From positions 124,001 to 188,000 of the forward strand of contig CAJNYU010004602.1 of NCBI GenBank assembly GCA_905331475.1: a stretch of DNA of 64,000 nucleotides, given 5' to 3'. The notes under the pieces were generated by a model. It did no database searches. It had not been told where the DNA came from and saw only the letters and a list, made by a program, of their open reading frames with translations. A program made the position numbers and the translations under genes. This stretch comes from Rotaria socialis. Lineage: Eukaryota > Rotifera > Eurotatoria > Philodinida > Philodinidae. Positions 62,434-64,000 of the stretch are shown here, in pieces. Position 1 is the stretch's first letter. Every line of letters starts with the position of its first letter.

Positions 62434-64000
62434 TCATTCCTCCGATTCGCCAGGTAAACGAATATCATCAATTTTAAGAATCATTCGAACGAGTTGCGTC
62501 GCTAAACTGATCTGTTGCCGTTTACCAATAAGTGTTTCAATAACCGATTGTTCCTTCATATCTAAATATAATTCAAATGAATTAGTTTTCAAAATCAAAA
62601 TACTACCAGTGAAACTTACCACACGTTCCTTTATTGAGACAATCGATACCTAATCGTGGGTTATTTTGTCCAATTTGTTGCGCTTTAATGTCAGATACGG
62701 TTTTTATTGGTGAATAACCACTGTTTTCCGCTAATGCTAACGGAACCGATTCAAGTGCATCAGCAAATGCTCGAATAGCATACTGTTCAATAGTTGCGAT
62801 CTAACAAGAAAAATAAAATATATAAAAATGAATTTTATATAGATGTTTTAATTCAAACCTTGTTTGCCTCTTTGGCTACTTCAATGGCGCATGAAATTTC
62901 ACTTGCACCACCACCATAGACGATACGATTGTCACGTACGAGATTTCGTACAACACATAATGCATCATGCAGGGCACGTTTTGCTTCTTCGACAACCTAA
63001 ATTTGAGTAGCAACTAGAAAATTTATATTTTTTTCTTTCATCAATGCAATTACCATTTTATTGCCACCACGAACAAAGATAGTACATGTATTTGATTTTT
63101 TGCATTCTTCAATACATAGCATATGATCACTTGTTGTACCAAAATCAAGTTCACGTATGTGTCCTGCATGCCCTAATTTTTCAGCTGTTAATTCTTGAAA
63201 TCGAGGAACAATACGACCACCAGTTGCGATAGCAATCAATTCAATTTCAGGCCCACCAACCCAACGAACTGCAGGTAAATCATGAGAGAGAAGTAAATGA
63301 TTTGCTTCATCATCAAAGCCCCATTGACAAATAACTAAATTAGCGCCTGAATCTTTGATCTAATTAAAAATGTAGGATTAAATGTTAGAAAATTTTCATA
63401 TCTCAGTATCTTCACGTACGGATTTTATCATTTCAGTAAATTTTTCTTTTTCATATTCGCGTAATTTTTTATAATCTTCAACATTTGTTATGTCTAATTT
63501 GTGTTTAGTTTTGGGTTTTGGTGGTTCGAATGGGCATGTTAAAATAGCTATTTTAGCATTACGAACTTCCTATTGAAAACAATGTACCATTCAGTAAAAT
63601 AAAATTGTAAAACAAACATATAATGATTGAAACTAACCTTAGGCATTTGAGGATGAGAAAATGTTTTATCCACAACAACACCTTTGACTAAAAGTGTGTC
63701 TTCTAAACGACCACCAACTTTGCCTTGTACTTTAATAAGTTCAAAATTGACATCACGTCGTTCCATATCAGCAACATTCATAATTGCATTGACAGCAATT
63801 TCAGCCATTTGACGTTGACAACGGTTAACACTAATAAAGAAAAACATACGTATGGTATACTTGTTTTTTCTATTATAGTTTCATGTTAACTCACATTTTT
63901 GAACCCAATGTTGTCATAGCTGTATTAACCAATGGATCAAGTTTTGCTAAATCAAGTGGATAAGCTTCAGCAATTTTATCCAAATGTTCAAGTGCTATTT
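62434..64000 (-). CDS. CCT5: Chaperonin TRiC/CCT subunit epsilon, C-terminal part
   Basis: The window contains the 3' exons, on the minus strand: 64000-63895 (open at the window edge), 63830-63638, 63569-63420, 63359-63054, 62996-62859, 62800-62620 and 62561-62434. Conserved blocks include [77 protein letters not shown] and [11 protein letters not shown]; the end is [10 protein letters not shown]. Each is typical of CCT5. CCT5 is one of eight subunits of the cytosolic ATP-dependent folding chamber for actin and tubulin. The 5' part lies beyond the window. It is 406 nt upstream of CHP1 on the same strand. Confidence 0.97.

Overview
This is an AT-rich nuclear window from an animal. Most spliced genes have introns of about 50-90 nt with GT...AG ends. 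Several start codons sit directly after a 3' splice-acceptor motif that has no matching upstream exon, and neighbouring genes on one strand are closely spaced. Together with a decayed gene of a domain family I associate with bdelloid rotifers, this suggests a bdelloid rotifer with spliced-leader trans-splicing. The protein set is plainly metazoan, but the bdelloid assignment is inference, not proof.

Layout. 1-3.7 kb is gene-free except for a 0.9-kb fold-back (inverted-repeat) element. 3.8-5.7 kb holds a FAM78-like gene (+). 6.4-14.2 kb is a complete ARID1/Osa subunit of the BAF chromatin remodeller (+, 11 exons). 16.7-18.7 kb is a single-pass receptor-like protein with SUEL-lectin and CUB domains and two ITIM-like tyrosine motifs (+). 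A small deleted relative of the fold-back element follows at 19.6 kb. 21.5-26.7 kb is macoilin (+). 27.8-36.4 kb is a head-to-tail run of four endomembrane genes (+): a DHHC palmitoyltransferase, jagunal, POFUT2 and NADPH-cytochrome P450 reductase. On the minus strand follow a partial LRAT-domain gene (36.7-37.2 kb) and actin (38.0-39.4 kb) with a TATA motif and CArG boxes upstream. 39.6-45.6 kb is gene-poor, with a frameshifted pseudogene and a repeat-like stretch.

45.6-47.0 kb is an intronless B-box protein (+) that converges on methionine sulfoxide reductase A (-), with 19 nt between their stop codons. 49.0-55.6 kb is a minus-strand series SRRT/ARS2 -> EXOSC3 -> MRPS28, where ARS2 and the exosome cap subunit EXOSC3 belong to linked nuclear RNA pathways. 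57.4-59.3 kb has FUZ (fuzzy, ciliary/planar polarity) followed after 93 nt by a small His/Lys-rich protein (+). 60.6-62.0 kb is the EF-hand protein CHP1 (-), and 62.4-64.0 kb is the 3' part of chaperonin CCT5 (-), cut by the window edge.

The most notable points are the closely packed co-oriented groups (ER/secretory genes at 27.8-36.4 kb; ARS2-exosome genes at 50.2-55.6 kb; FUZ plus a small gene), with acceptor motifs at their starts as expected for operons resolved by trans-splicing, the fold-back element with an apparent 8-bp target duplication, and the ITIM-bearing lectin/CUB receptor. All exon boundaries were read by eye from splice signals, reading frame and remembered family features. 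No alignment was run.
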